Below are positions 45,218-54,840 of a stretch of DNA of 64,000 nucleotides, one piece after another. Every line of letters begins with the position of its first letter. Position 1 is the first letter of the stretch. The position numbers were made by a program, and so were the translations under genes. Source of the stretch: Timema cristinae (taxonomy: Eukaryota > Arthropoda > Insecta > Phasmatodea > Timematidae); the NCBI GenBank assembly GCA_039000515.1, contig JBCFYV010003508.1, forward strand, positions 47,143,265 to 47,207,264, read 5' to 3'. The notes beneath the pieces were generated by a model, which was given only the letters and a program-made list of their open reading frames with translations, ran no database searches and had not been told where the DNA came from.

Positions 45218-45392
45218 ATGACAGAACTATACTCAAATATTCGATAAAATTCTCAATCTAGTGCCATAGGTTCTAAATCGGGTCGTTCAAGCTCACCAGC
45301 TAATAATCAAATTATGAAGCAAGCGAAATCTAGTGTAGGGCGTGTTGCGGTCAAACCAACGGGACAGGCGTCAGCCAAAGCTCCCAAAGTAG
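45218..45392 (+). pseudogene. I-like LINE ORF1, 5' part
   Basis: ATG at 45218. One in-frame TAA at 45245, then an open, serine- and lysine-rich stretch (GRSSSPANNQIMKQAKSS) up to the LTR insertion point. The frame continues exactly in phase on the far side of the LTR element when the inserted DNA and one copy of the GTAG duplication are ignored. The basic, low-complexity N-terminus is typical for ORF1 of this group. Confidence 0.6.
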
Positions 45393-45910
45393 TGTGCCGA
45401 GTGTCTCGTCACTTATCTTTGGGCCCGCGCGCTGCGCGGTTTGCCCGTTCCCCCCTCCCTCTTTCTGCCATGCGTGGTTAGCTGCGCACGACCTTCCCGC
45501 GCCTCGCTCGTTGGGGTTGAAAGGCTCGCTCTTCGAGAGCGCAGAGTGGTTTTCCTGACTCCGGTCAACACGGGTCAGTGGTTCATGAGCGGTTGGCTCT
45601 CAGTTCTGGGAGTGGGCAGAGCTGATCGGGGATAGAGACACCGTCATGCGCGGGATTGGAGATGGGGGGTTTCGCTTTCGAGATACAGTTGTGTAACCGG
45701 ACCGACCAAGGGGGGAACGCAACCAAAGACACAAATAAAGACTTGTGTTAAAACATCAACCGGACAACTTTCTTCGTACAACCCCTATACTAGAACTTGT
45801 ATCGCGCCCCAACTCTGGCGCGCGGACCCCTAGCTGCGACACCGGTGACCACGGGGGCAGACACATGGTCTCCCACAACATTGTATGGGTCCACGAGAGG
45901 TTTGGGCACA
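45393..45910 (+). repeat. 5' LTR
   Basis: 518 bp, TGTGCCGAGTG at the start and TTTGGGCACA at the end. It contains a GC hairpin (GCGCGCTGCGCG) and an AATAAA at 45734-45739, marking the probable R region. ORFs read inside the LTR are not genes. Confidence 0.95.
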
Positions 45911-45913
45911 GGA

Positions 45914-45932
45914 TGGTAGCAGAGCGTGGTTT
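45914..45932 (+). promoter_or_regulatory. Primer-binding site, initiator tRNA-Met
   Basis: TGGTAGCAGAG, then two mismatches, then TGGTTT: complementary to 17 of 19 bases at the 3' end of eukaryotic initiator methionine tRNA, three bases after the LTR. Confidence 0.75.
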
Positions 45933-46574
45933 GTGTTTTCACAAGCGTTGTCACCGGTTGTCACTCGTCACCAGTCCAACCAACAGACCGCCCATTCGAC
46001 TAACCCTTCGGCGAAGTGAACGGAGTCGTCTCTCGACGGGGTGAGAAGGACTTGACCCCCTTAAGAAGATAGTACTCAACCCAAGGGCGTAAATCATCGT
46101 TGTCATCGCTGCTGTCTCTTAGAACTTCTGGAAATCTACGTATCAGCTAAGTTGGCTTCGACTGTATATTTTCTCTAAAACATTTTTTTTTTCCATTTCA
46201 ATTGACACTCAATTAACTCTTAATGATATGGCTATGTTTGTTGTGTTTTGCTTACATTGGGACTATTGAACACGTTAACCATTATTGAACTATTTGACAC
46301 TAGTTTTGGTGAAACCATTAATTTAAAAAGTTTTCTATATCGTTATTATCAAACTTTAGCTAACTTTGTGTTATTATGTTTATAGCTAACCAATCTAAAG
46401 GGGAAGCTTAAAAGTGGGTTATTCCTGCAAATGTTTCTAATAATGTAGAAGTGTTAAGACTATAAACTATTTTTTGAATAATTTATTTACGAACAACAAC
46501 CAAATAGATAGTTTTGTTTCAATGACTTTAGCCAAATCTTGTTGAGATTAGGATAGTTTTATTTTCTATTTGAC

Positions 46575-46898
46575 ATGTGGGGAGGGGCAACGCCACATGT
46601 GAGGCTAGTATTGTTTACAAATATATTAGTTAATAAGATGTACCAATCTTACAGTTACGTATCACTATCGAGCAGTGACAAGGTTTTGAATCAGGGAAGT
46701 ACACAACTTACCCAAGTTGAACCATCAGTTCTTGTTTGTTGTGAGGAGGGACGTGGGGCCATTTCAGAGACTGGCACGCCCATGTTTAAAGACGCGAGAC
46801 ACATTTTCGTGATTAATGTGCCTTATTTTACCCAGATTGGGGATGATAATATAGGGGGCGCCAAATTTCGTGGATCTTTTAGTAATTTTGGGATTTAA
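46575..46898 (+). CDS. Short leader ORF of unknown role
   Basis: A 107-codon ORF in the roughly 1-kb leader before gag, rich in Ser and Val, with one VCCEEG stretch. Its stop overlaps a downstream ATG as TAATG at the head of the gag frame, a layout used for coupled re-initiation in some retroelements. No domain is recognised; it may be a chance ORF. Confidence 0.3.
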   Translation: MWGGATPHVRLVLFTNILVNKMYQSYSYVSLSSSDKVLNQGSTQLTQVEPSVLVCCEEGRGAISETGTPMFKDARHIFVINVPYFTQIGDDNIGGAKFRGSFSNFGI

Positions 46899-46945
46899 TG
46901 TGTTGTTTAGTTTTGTGGTATCTAATTTTATTTGTGAATTGCAAA

Positions 46946-47872
46946 ATGGAACACCCTGACCCTAGTCGACTATTTAAGGATGAGTTAATCTACGAATTGA
47001 CAATTCGTGGTTCTAAACCCGAAAAAACCGTTGATCAATTAAGGTCACAACTCAGTGACGTATTTGACGTCGAGAAGGACGAGAACCGTTCTCTAGTGTT
47101 AATAGATAAAGTCCCCGCATTTTCATTAGAACATCCCTTGCTAGCAGATAAATTTAACAATTTGCAAACTATGATAGCTCAGTATGACAGACCTGTACCG
47201 TCGGTTGAAAAGAAAATTCGCAGTACGTTCGGTCATTTGAAATCCCGCCTGTTTAGGTTATCACCAGAGTCGCCTGAGGAGAATACGAAGTTAGAGGAAC
47301 TTAAACGATTTTGTGGCGAGTTAGAGAATCAGATGGGCGTGGCTCTCAGAAAAGAAATTAACATTAGAAAGGGAGAGCCCAACACACCATTAGAAAACAT
47401 AGGACGTGTAGAGGATCAATTACCATCTGAACGCGATTTATTAGAGGGAAATTTAGGACAAATTCCTTGTGACAATGATCCTCAAGGGAAGAAGATCGTT
47501 CAAATTTTGAATTTAGTCCGCAAATGGAATGTGACGTTTGACCTTGGATCTAATCCCATAGATTTCCTAGAAAAGATAGAGGAGTTAAAAAACGGCTACA
47601 AAGTAACCGACAGTGAAATGTTGACGGCCCTGCCCGAGATATTTTTAGGTCAAAATTCACTTTGGATGCGTAACAACCACCACTACTGGACTACATGGCG
47701 CGGGTTCGTCGATTTTTTCCGATTGTGTTTTTTCCCAGCCAACTACGTAGATCAACTTGAGAGGGATATTTTTGGGTGTGTTCAGGCGCCTCTCGAACCA
47801 GTCAATGAATTCTTTATTCGTATCCAGACCCTTATCCGTAGGAGGGGGGATTCTCTGAAACGCAGACAGTAG
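46946..47872 (+). CDS. gag: gag, capsid part
   Basis: Starts at MEHPDPSRLF (a further upstream ATG at 46898 in the same frame gives a hydrophobic leader and is less likely). The helical middle and the aromatic stretch NSLWMRNNHHYWTTWRGFVD followed by the LRL-type segment FFPANYVDQLERDIF resemble the capsid domain of Ty3/Gypsy Gag. The frame ends at 47872, just after a run of six G (47844-47849). The continuation lies in the next frame, so a base is probably missing in that run. Confidence 0.75.
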   Translation: MEHPDPSRLFKDELIYELTIRGSKPEKTVDQLRSQLSDVFDVEKDENRSLVLIDKVPAFSLEHPLLADKFNNLQTMIAQYDRPVPSVEKKIRSTFGHLKSRLFRLSPESPEENTKLEELKRFCGELENQMGVALRKEINIRKGEPNTPLENIGRVEDQLPSERDLLEGNLGQIPCDNDPQGKKIVQILNLVRKWNVTFDLGSNPIDFLEKIEELKNGYKVTDSEMLTALPEIFLGQNSLWMRNNHHYWTTWRGFVDFFRLCFFPANYVDQLERDIFGCVQAPLEPVNEFFIRIQTLIRRRGDSLKRRQ

Positions 47873-48624
47873 ATCGCATTTATTCTAACTTGAGACCCTC
47901 AATTAGGATTAACATAAGAAGGTGCGAAATAGAGACCGTTGGTCAGCTGTTGCAAGTGGCTGTCCACTTCCAGCAATGTAATGATGAGATTCGGGACTAC
48001 AACAGGTGGACCCAACCCAGTGTGCAGGAGGCTCGTATTGTAGGGGATCGGAGGAATGAGCGGCTGGGTGTGAGTGGTAGAACTTTTGACCCAGGGAACG
48101 GCCATGGAATTTACGGTAATCGTCAGAATAGAAGTAGCCATACACCCACCAATCCCAACCAATTTAAAGAAAAGAAGTGTTATAGATGTAATTCCAAATT
48201 CCACCTAGCGCGCAACTGCGACAAACAGTCTCGGTCGAATGTTTCGGTTATGTCAGCGGAGGCAGGCCCACGGCGTGAGGGGAGAAAATTTAATCTCAGA
48301 CGTGGGATTGGGTTTCCTCGCCAGATCGTCACTAATTGCCCTCCGTGTCATTCTGGGGAAACAATGTTGTTGGGAGCCCCAGTCGAACTTGGACCTCTGA
48401 AAATAGTTGCCCTACTGGACACAGGCTCGTTACATAACGTTGTTTCGGAAGATATATTGGGGACTCTCCGCACGCGTAGGTTAGTTAAGGACTCTGAGAG
48501 TTGTGAAATAGATTGTGTTACTGCGAGTCTTGAGAAGTTTCGGGTAGTAACGAGAATCAAGGTCTCAGTGAAAATAGCAGGGTTGGCTTGGCCATTATGG
48601 TTCCTTGTCGCCCCAGGTTGGTGA
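47873..48624 (+). CDS. gag nucleocapsid and protease
   Basis: It continues Gag in the second frame. A zinc knuckle C-x2-C-x4-H-x4-C (CYRCNSKFHLARNC, 48178-48219) binds the genomic RNA, and an aspartic protease follows with LLDTGSLHNVVS (active-site DTGS codons 48418-48429). The frame stops at 48624 inside the protease C-terminus, after a CCCC run (48611-48614). The next residues are found in the pol frame, again consistent with loss of one base. Confidence 0.8.
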
Positions 48625-51434
48625 CTCAAATGATCTTAGGACACAACTTTTTCCGAGCAACTAGGACCACCATTGACGTGTATTCTGGGACGATAAGTTT
48701 TAAATCCCATCCAGGACTCCTAGTAAGGCTGACACCCCTGTCTTGCCCTGACACTCCTGGCGCCACTGTACTCGAAGAGACACGTGACCATAGACCCGAG
48801 TTTGAGGCAATTTTGGCCGAGTATCCCGATGTGGTCTGCGACCGAATTGGTCACACTAATGTATTTTCTCACAGCATAGAACTAGTTGACCACACCCCTG
48901 TTAGGTCAAAGGCCTACTTCTATGCCCCCCCTAAGCTTAAAATTTTGAAGGCACATATCGAGAACTTGTTGGAGAAAGGAATAGTGAGGAGGTCTAAAAG
49001 CCCTTACGCTTCTCCCGCGTTCTTAGTAGGACGTCCCGGGCAGGAGCCACGTATGGTCGTCGATTATCGTAAGTTGAATAAGAAAATACTGTACGAGGCA
49101 ACCCCTTTGCCCACCGTAGAGATGGCGTTCCAGTATTTAGGCCAGGCCCAGTATTACACAGTCATAGATCTGAACAAAGCTTACTACCAAATCCCTTTAA
49201 CTGAGGAATCTAAGCCGTATACAGCATTCATCACGCAATGCGGTCTCTTGGAGTTCAATTACGTCCCCTTTGGTGTGTCAACTGGGGCCCAAATACTATC
49301 ACGGCTATTACATACCGTGTTCTCAGATATACAGTTTAAGTATGTCTTCAACTATTTAGATGACCTGGTTATCTATTCTAACGAATTGGAGGATCATAAG
49401 AGACACGTTAGGGAAGTCTTGAACAGGTTGAGGGCGGCCAATTTGACAGTGAACCCGAAGAAGCTAAGGTTGGCAGTTTCAGAGATAGAGTACCTGGGTC
49501 ACGTGGTATCCCACAAGGGGGTGTCTATAAACCCCGAGCGTGTCCGACCTATTAAGGAGTTCCCCGTCCCTGTCAACCAAAAGAAAGTTTCCAGATTTCT
49601 CGGTATGGTAAGTTTTTTTGGAAGGTTCATTCCAAAATTGGCGAGTTTGGCGGGACCCTTGTACCACTTAAAGAAAAAGGGAGTTCCGTTCGTTTGGTCT
49701 CCCGAGTGTCAGGCATCCTTTGACGCCTTGAAGCGTTCATTGTCTGGGCCCCCCGTATTAAAGATGGCTAATTTTTCTAAAAAATTTGTTCTCCAAACTG
49801 ATGCTTGCTCGACTGGGTTGGGAGCCGTCCTTTGTCAAGAGACCGATGGGTCTCTTCAACCGATCGCGTACGCTAGTCGTACTCTGCATCCTCATGAGCG
49901 TAACTATTCTACCTTTGAGTTGGAGGCCCTCGGAATAGTTTACGCCACCGACCGGTTTAGAGAATATCTCGAACATCACCCTTTCGACTTGTATACTGAT
50001 AATTCGGCTCTCTCGTGGTTATTAAGACATCCTAGGCAGATCGGAAAGATAGGACGTTGGGTGGCGAAGTTGCAGTCACTTAGATTCGAGATTGCTCATG
50101 TTTCAGGGGCGGACAACCCAGTAGCCGATTCCTTGTCTCGTATGTTTGAGGAACCCGATGACCGTGGGAATGGGGGTCCTCAGGTGGCCCAGGCAGTTTT
50201 GGGCGTGTTGAGCAAAATCCCTGAAGTGTTTACCCCGATCGGAGAAGCTCAGAGAAAGGATCCGGAGTCGTCGAACCTGATTCAGACTTGCGAAGACAAG
50301 GCTAATCCCGATCACCTTAAACTGCTTAACGGGTCTCTCTTGATACGACCCAACCATCGTGCAGGTTGGAAGGTTTACGTTCCCCATAGTTTGGCTAGGA
50401 TGATATTCGCGTATTATCACGAGTCCCCGGTGGGGGGGCACTTAGGTGCGAACAAGACCATAGGTAAAATCTGTTTGTATTTTTATTGGAAAGAGATGAA
50501 AGCGGAAATCCGGGACTGGGTTAGGAAATGTGAGGTGTGTCTTAGGGCTAAGCCGGCTAGGAATCGCCGATACGGGATGTTAAATTCAGGAGTTGCTAGC
50601 TTCCCGCTTGACAGAGTTTTTATTGATCTGTTCGGTCCCTTACCAAGGTCACGGAAAGGACACAACGTTTTACTTACCATAGTTGATGGATTCTCGAAGT
50701 TTGTGTGGATGACGCCATTGAGAGTGGCGACTTCCAACTCGGTAGTTGACGCTCTTGATGCTACCTTGTTTCGCAACTTTGGGTACCCTCATATCCTGGT
50801 GTCAGACAACGCGAGCCAGTTTACATCCAAAATATTTGAGGATATGTGTTTTAACAATGGTATAAAACATGTTACCACGACCCCTTACTATCCGCAACCC
50901 TCGCACGTGGAAAGGTTCCATCGGAACCTCAAGGCCGCCTTGATTGCCTTTCACCACGTCCACCATAAGGACTGGGATAAAAACTTAACGCCATTGCAAA
51001 TAGCGTTTAATAGCGCTGTACATGACAGTCACAGGAAGACCCCTTCCTCCTTGATGTTAGGTCATGACTTACTTTCTCCCATCAACCTGAGGTGGGAAAT
51101 ACTCCCGGGAGCCTTGGAGGCTCAATCTGACAGATGCATTGAGACCGAATGGGGGGAAGCTTTATGCCAGCTGAAAAAAACACAGAGTAAGGTAGCACGC
51201 AGGTACGACGCAGGGAGGTATCCGGTACCATACAAGGTCGGGGATAAAGTCGTATACGAATTACATAATTACAGTAGAGCGGTTGACGGCAAAACGGCGA
51301 AGTTGGATTACCGGTGGTCAGCTCCGACCATCATATCCAAGTTTCTCACCCCTGTTACGGTCCAATTATTGGATCCTGTAACTGGTCTGGCCACACGTCG
51401 TGCCCATGTCACGCAACTAAAACCTTGTCACTGA
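48588..51434 (+). CDS. pol: pol: reverse transcriptase, RNase H, integrase
   Basis: Uninterrupted 948-codon frame; real pol sequence begins at about 48625 with LVTQMILGHNFF, the end of the protease. Reverse transcriptase: YLDD at 49353-49364 within FNYLDDLVIYS. RNase H: LQTDACSTGLGAVL, FELEALGIVYA, LYTDNSALSWLL, NPVADSLSR. Integrase: HHCC zinc finger (SPVGGHLGANKTI to KCEVCLRA), catalytic D in FIDLFGPLPRS, D in LVSDNASQFTS, E in PSHVERFHRNLK, and a basic C-terminus ending LDYRWSAPTIISKF, a GPY/F-like module without a chromodomain. All catalytic residues are intact. Confidence 0.95.
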   Translation: MAIMVPCRPRLVTQMILGHNFFRATRTTIDVYSGTISFKSHPGLLVRLTPLSCPDTPGATVLEETRDHRPEFEAILAEYPDVVCDRIGHTNVFSHSIELVDHTPVRSKAYFYAPPKLKILKAHIENLLEKGIVRRSKSPYASPAFLVGRPGQEPRMVVDYRKLNKKILYEATPLPTVEMAFQYLGQAQYYTVIDLNKAYYQIPLTEESKPYTAFITQCGLLEFNYVPFGVSTGAQILSRLLHTVFSDIQFKYVFNYLDDLVIYSNELEDHKRHVREVLNRLRAANLTVNPKKLRLAVSEIEYLGHVVSHKGVSINPERVRPIKEFPVPVNQKKVSRFLGMVSFFGRFIPKLASLAGPLYHLKKKGVPFVWSPECQASFDALKRSLSGPPVLKMANFSKKFVLQTDACSTGLGAVLCQETDGSLQPIAYASRTLHPHERNYSTFELEALGIVYATDRFREYLEHHPFDLYTDNSALSWLLRHPRQIGKIGRWVAKLQSLRFEIAHVSGADNPVADSLSRMFEEPDDRGNGGPQVAQAVLGVLSKIPEVFTPIGEAQRKDPESSNLIQTCEDKANPDHLKLLNGSLLIRPNHRAGWKVYVPHSLARMIFAYYHESPVGGHLGANKTIGKICLYFYWKEMKAEIRDWVRKCEVCLRAKPARNRRYGMLNSGVASFPLDRVFIDLFGPLPRSRKGHNVLLTIVDGFSKFVWMTPLRVATSNSVVDALDATLFRNFGYPHILVSDNASQFTSKIFEDMCFNNGIKHVTTTPYYPQPSHVERFHRNLKAALIAFHHVHHKDWDKNLTPLQIAFNSAVHDSHRKTPSSLMLGHDLLSPINLRWEILPGALEAQSDRCIETEWGEALCQLKKTQSKVARRYDAGRYPVPYKVGDKVVYELHNYSRAVDGKTAKLDYRWSAPTIISKFLTPVTVQLLDPVTGLATRRAHVTQLKPCH

Positions 51435-52124
51435 CTCCGAGAGTGAACCTAGTTATTAAGTTTTCTTGTGGTTCATATGTATGTTTTGCTTGAAGAAGAA
51501 AAGTGTGTATTTATGAGCTGTTGTTCATTTCCGTATGTTGCGTGTACCGCATATCTCAGCATAATGAAAATAGGTTGTGAGTGCTCTTTGCTAAGACGAT
51601 AATAAGTGTTCCTAGATAATACGGGGCAAACTAGGGACTAAGTGAAATAAGAGTGAACATAAGTTATAATGACTTGGTGTTAAGCCAACTGGATATCTGT
51701 TTCTTTTTTCCCTAGAAAATGCATTTCTAGTCATTTACCTAATTTTGGTAGAGATAGCGATTGTGTATATTGTTTATTCTGTTCGTTCTAATAATCATGT
51801 TATTTATACCTTAAGTCCTTCGAGGAATATTATTTGGACATTGTTCTATAATAGGTATATATTTATATTGATGTAATTAATTTCACTGTTGTAACTCTAG
51901 AATAGGTGGTTAATTTTTAGCGCGCGCGCGCTGAACTCTTGTAGACGTTAAATTTTGAATTAGGGTACATTTCATTCACTGTTAATAAGTCACTGGTGTC
52001 TTGTTTTGTATTATTTCATCACATGTAATATTGTTTTTGTGGGTTCCCTTGGTTGGTCCGGGTTTTTGGGTTAATATTTCTTTCTTTGGACACCTCATCT
52101 CCTCCCGCCCTGCCCTTAAGTTTT
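51435..52124 (+). other. 3' untranslated region of the LTR element
   Basis: About 690 bases without an ORF of note, so no envelope gene. A GC hairpin (GCGCGCGCGC) occurs near 51921. Confidence 0.7.
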
Positions 52125-52136
52125 AGGGGGGGACTC
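52125..52136 (+). promoter_or_regulatory. Polypurine tract
   Basis: AGGGGGGGACTC directly abuts the 3' LTR, the plus-strand primer site for reverse transcription. Confidence 0.8.
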
Positions 52137-52654
52137 TGTGCCGAGTGTCTCGTCACTTATCTTTGGGCCCGCGCGCTGCGCGGTTTGCCCGTTCCCCCCT
52201 CCCTCTTTCTGCCATGCGTGGTTAGCTGCGCACGACCTTCCCGCGCCTCGCTCGTTGGGGTTGAAAGGCTCGCTCTTCGAGAGCGCAGAGTGGTTTTCCT
52301 GACTCCGGTCAACACGGGTCAGTGGTTCATGAGCGGTTGGCTCTCAGTTCTGGGAGTGGGCAGAGCTGATCGGGGATAGAGACACCGTCATGCGCGGGAT
52401 TGGAGATGGGGGGTTTCGCTTTCGAGATACAGTTGTGTAACCGGACCGACCAAGGGGGGAACGCAACCAAAGACACAAATAAAGACTTGTGTTAAAACAT
52501 CAACCGGACAACTTTCTTCGTACAACCCCTATACTAGAACTTGTATCGCGCCCCAACTCTGGCGCGCGGACCCCTAGCTGCGACACCGGTGACCACGGGG
52601 GCAGACACATGGTCTCCCACAACATTGTATGGGTCCACGAGAGGTTTGGGCACA
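52137..52654 (+). repeat. 3' LTR
   Basis: 518 bp, same sequence as the 5' LTR in every stretch I compared. It is followed by the GTAG duplication and then LINE ORF1 sequence. Confidence 0.95.
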
Positions 52655-52658
52655 GTAG

Positions 52659-53111
52659 CTAATGCCAAGGAGAGTCAAATTGGGACAATTGTTTCAGATG
52701 ACAGTAGAGCAATCGAAATAGAAGATGTATTCAATTCTTCTAATCCAGGGCTGTACAAAATTACATTTTCAAATACACTGGAATTAAATATTCAGAATAT
52801 GCATTCAATAAAAATACGAAAGGGATTATTTCCTAAGTATAAACATTGTTCCGGCAGGGAAAAACCAAATTGTTGTTAAATTGTTATGTATTACGGAAGT
52901 TAATAGTCTTATGACAGATATGGAACTGTCTCAGTTGACAGAGTGGGTCGTAATGAACATAGGATTGGAGTTACTAATAATATTCAATTCTCGGAGGAAT
53001 TTATCAAGGAAGAGTTAGAGAGAGAAAGTGAATTGTCAATATTGCAGGTACGACGTTTCATTAGGCGCAATCCTGATACATCTGAGTGGTTTGAACCCTC
53101 TGGTACTGTAG

Positions 53112-53146
<35 letters not shown>

Positions 53147-54024
53147 GCACCGCGTCTTACTACCCGTTCGGGTTATACGCACTTACGCTAATGTGTAAGG
53201 GTAGGGTGATTGTGAGATGAAATGAAGGACCTACAGTTTAACGTGGAATCCGAACCACGGTGGAGACCTGGCATTCCTCACAGGTACTGTAGCAGAAAGT
53301 CTTATGTTGTCACGTGTTTCTCTAGGGTGGAGGTCAAGTCTTATGTTTATACAGTGACGCAATGTCACAATTGTTTACGTTTTGCACATCTCTCTGTCAA
53401 CTGTCGTAGTGGGAGGCATAGGTGTGCAAAGTGTGGAAGTGGTAATCTCATAAAAGAATGTCTACAAGGAACCCCAAAATGTGTTCACTGTGAGGAGGGA
53501 GGGGGGGGGGGGCTCATTTGGTGACTGTGTCCCGAGTGGATGCGACGGTGTTAAATCAAATCTACAATGGCTCGTCACAATTTGTCGTACCGGGAGGCTG
53601 GTCAGGCTGTGGACAGCAACTCTCCCTACAAGTCGCGCTATGCAACCAAGGGGGGCCCAATTTGTCATGGACAATTCTCAATTCCCAAATATGCCAATAC
53701 GGCCACGCAATGTAACGTCCTACGCGGCGACTCTTTCGAGTACCCTGGAACAGGTTGTTGGGGATATGGACGTGGATTCGCCAGGAAGCTCTATCGAAGG
53801 AACATTAGACATCATAAGTAAGGGGTTGGAACAGATGGTTTCTAAAGTTATGTCGCTCCTAGTAACCGTGGCTTCCTCAGCGCCAGGGGAGTTAGATCTG
53901 TCAAGTTTAATGGCAACAATAACAGGGAAAATGCTAAAGTTGTTAAGGAATGTGCGACGCTCTAATAGCCATAATCGTAGAACTGCTAGGATCAAAGTAA
54001 GTAGGGGTGTCCAAGGTAATGTCT
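52659..54024 (+). pseudogene. I-like LINE ORF1, 3' part, with CCHC knuckle
   Basis: It picks up the ORF1 frame after the LTR element (IEIEDVFNSSNPGLYKITFS, an RNA-recognition-like fold region). It then shifts frame several times; QVRRFIRRNPDTSEW and a CCHC knuckle CHNCLRFAHLSVNC (53363-53404) identify it. The second and third knuckles (CAKC, CVHC) have lost their histidine context. A SINE fragment interrupts it at 53114-53282. Inactive. Confidence 0.65.
53114..53282 (-). mobile_element. SINE-A2 fragment inserted in LINE ORF1
   Basis: (TTA)11 then the SINE-A tail GCACCGCGTCTTACTACCCG with the hairpin intact, and the SINE-A2 body to CCTGGCATTCCTC. The head is missing (5' truncation). A 12-bp target duplication GGTACTGTAGCA flanks it (53102-53113, 53283-53294). 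Confidence 0.85.
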
Positions 54025-54062
54025 GAGTTAGGTGTTTATATATATATATATATATATATGTG

Positions 54063-54093
<31 letters not shown>

Positions 54094-54116
54094 TGTTTTT
54101 TATGGTTAGTTATTTA

Positions 54117-54840
54117 AATATGATACAGTGGAATTCTAGAAGCATTAGGAACCAAAAAATAGCGGACCTTGAGCAATTAATTTTTCCTCGTGATATCCAT
54201 ATAGTAGCGTTAAGTGAAACTTGGCTCAGGTACCAGGATAATTTTGTTATAAATAAATTTAAAATGTTTAGATCGGATAGGCCTGCCCGAGTGGGAGTTA
54301 ATTAGGTCGGATATTCAATCTGTTGAAATAACATCGGGAAATTCTCAATATCCTTGGGAGTTTGTCGGGCTAAACATATTTTCCGCAGGCAGGACATTTT
54401 CAGTTATATCTTTATATACAACCCTACACCGGATAATTTCAATAATAATTCATGAGATCAACTTGTCGGAGGTCTACCATCCCCGGTTATTATCTGCGCT
54501 GACATGAATGCGCACCATGTGTTTGGGGGAGGGGGGCTCCCCTTACATAGATCGCTGTGAGATAAAGATTCATTAAACTTTACCAGTGGTACCTCTTGTT
54601 ATATTAAATACAGGCAGCTTACGTGACCTCCATAACCTAACAGGTGTCCAGATATTACTTTTGTATCCCTTAATTTTGCACCATACTTAACTTGGGATAC
54701 GATTGGCGAATCCATGGGCAGTGATCATTTGCCCATTATTTTGAAAATAGAAGCTAAGATCCCATATTACTATAAAACTGTTCCTCTGGATAGGTCACGC
54801 AACTAAAAAAAAAAGCAAATTGGGAACTATACTCGACAAA
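54117..54840 (+). pseudogene. I-like LINE endonuclease domain, decayed
   Basis: YLNMIQWNSRSIRNQKIADL and IVALSETWL (54114-54230) are the first and second motifs of the apurinic-endonuclease-like domain of Jockey/I LINEs. After FRSDRP the frame breaks. Later words (CADMNAHH near 54500, IGESMGSDHLPI near 54705-54740) fit the domain's C-terminal motifs in other frames. Confidence 0.65.

Larger units (their letters stand above)
45393..52654 (+). mobile_element. Ty3/Gypsy LTR retrotransposon, 7.26 kb, young
   Basis: Complete structure: 518-bp LTRs that look identical by eye, beginning TGTGCC and ending GGCACA; a 4-bp target duplication GTAG (45389-45392, 52655-52658); a primer-binding site against initiator methionine tRNA; gag, protease, reverse transcriptase, RNase H and integrase in Ty3/Gypsy order; a polypurine tract. 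No envelope ORF lies in the 700 bases after pol. Identical LTRs mean a recent insertion. The gag-pro-pol frame is broken twice by one-base shifts at short homopolymers, which may be sequence errors. No lineage below Ty3/Gypsy is assigned. Confidence 0.93.

Noticed and set aside
48588..48624. Programmed frameshift site between protease and reverse transcriptase
   Set aside because: No slippery heptamer of the usual form and no obvious downstream pseudoknot; a lost C in the CCCC run is simpler.
45441..52879. ORFs in both LTRs (45441-45635, 52053-52379, 52541-52879)
   Set aside because: They are identical in the two LTRs because the LTRs are, cross LTR/host boundaries, and show no protein motif.
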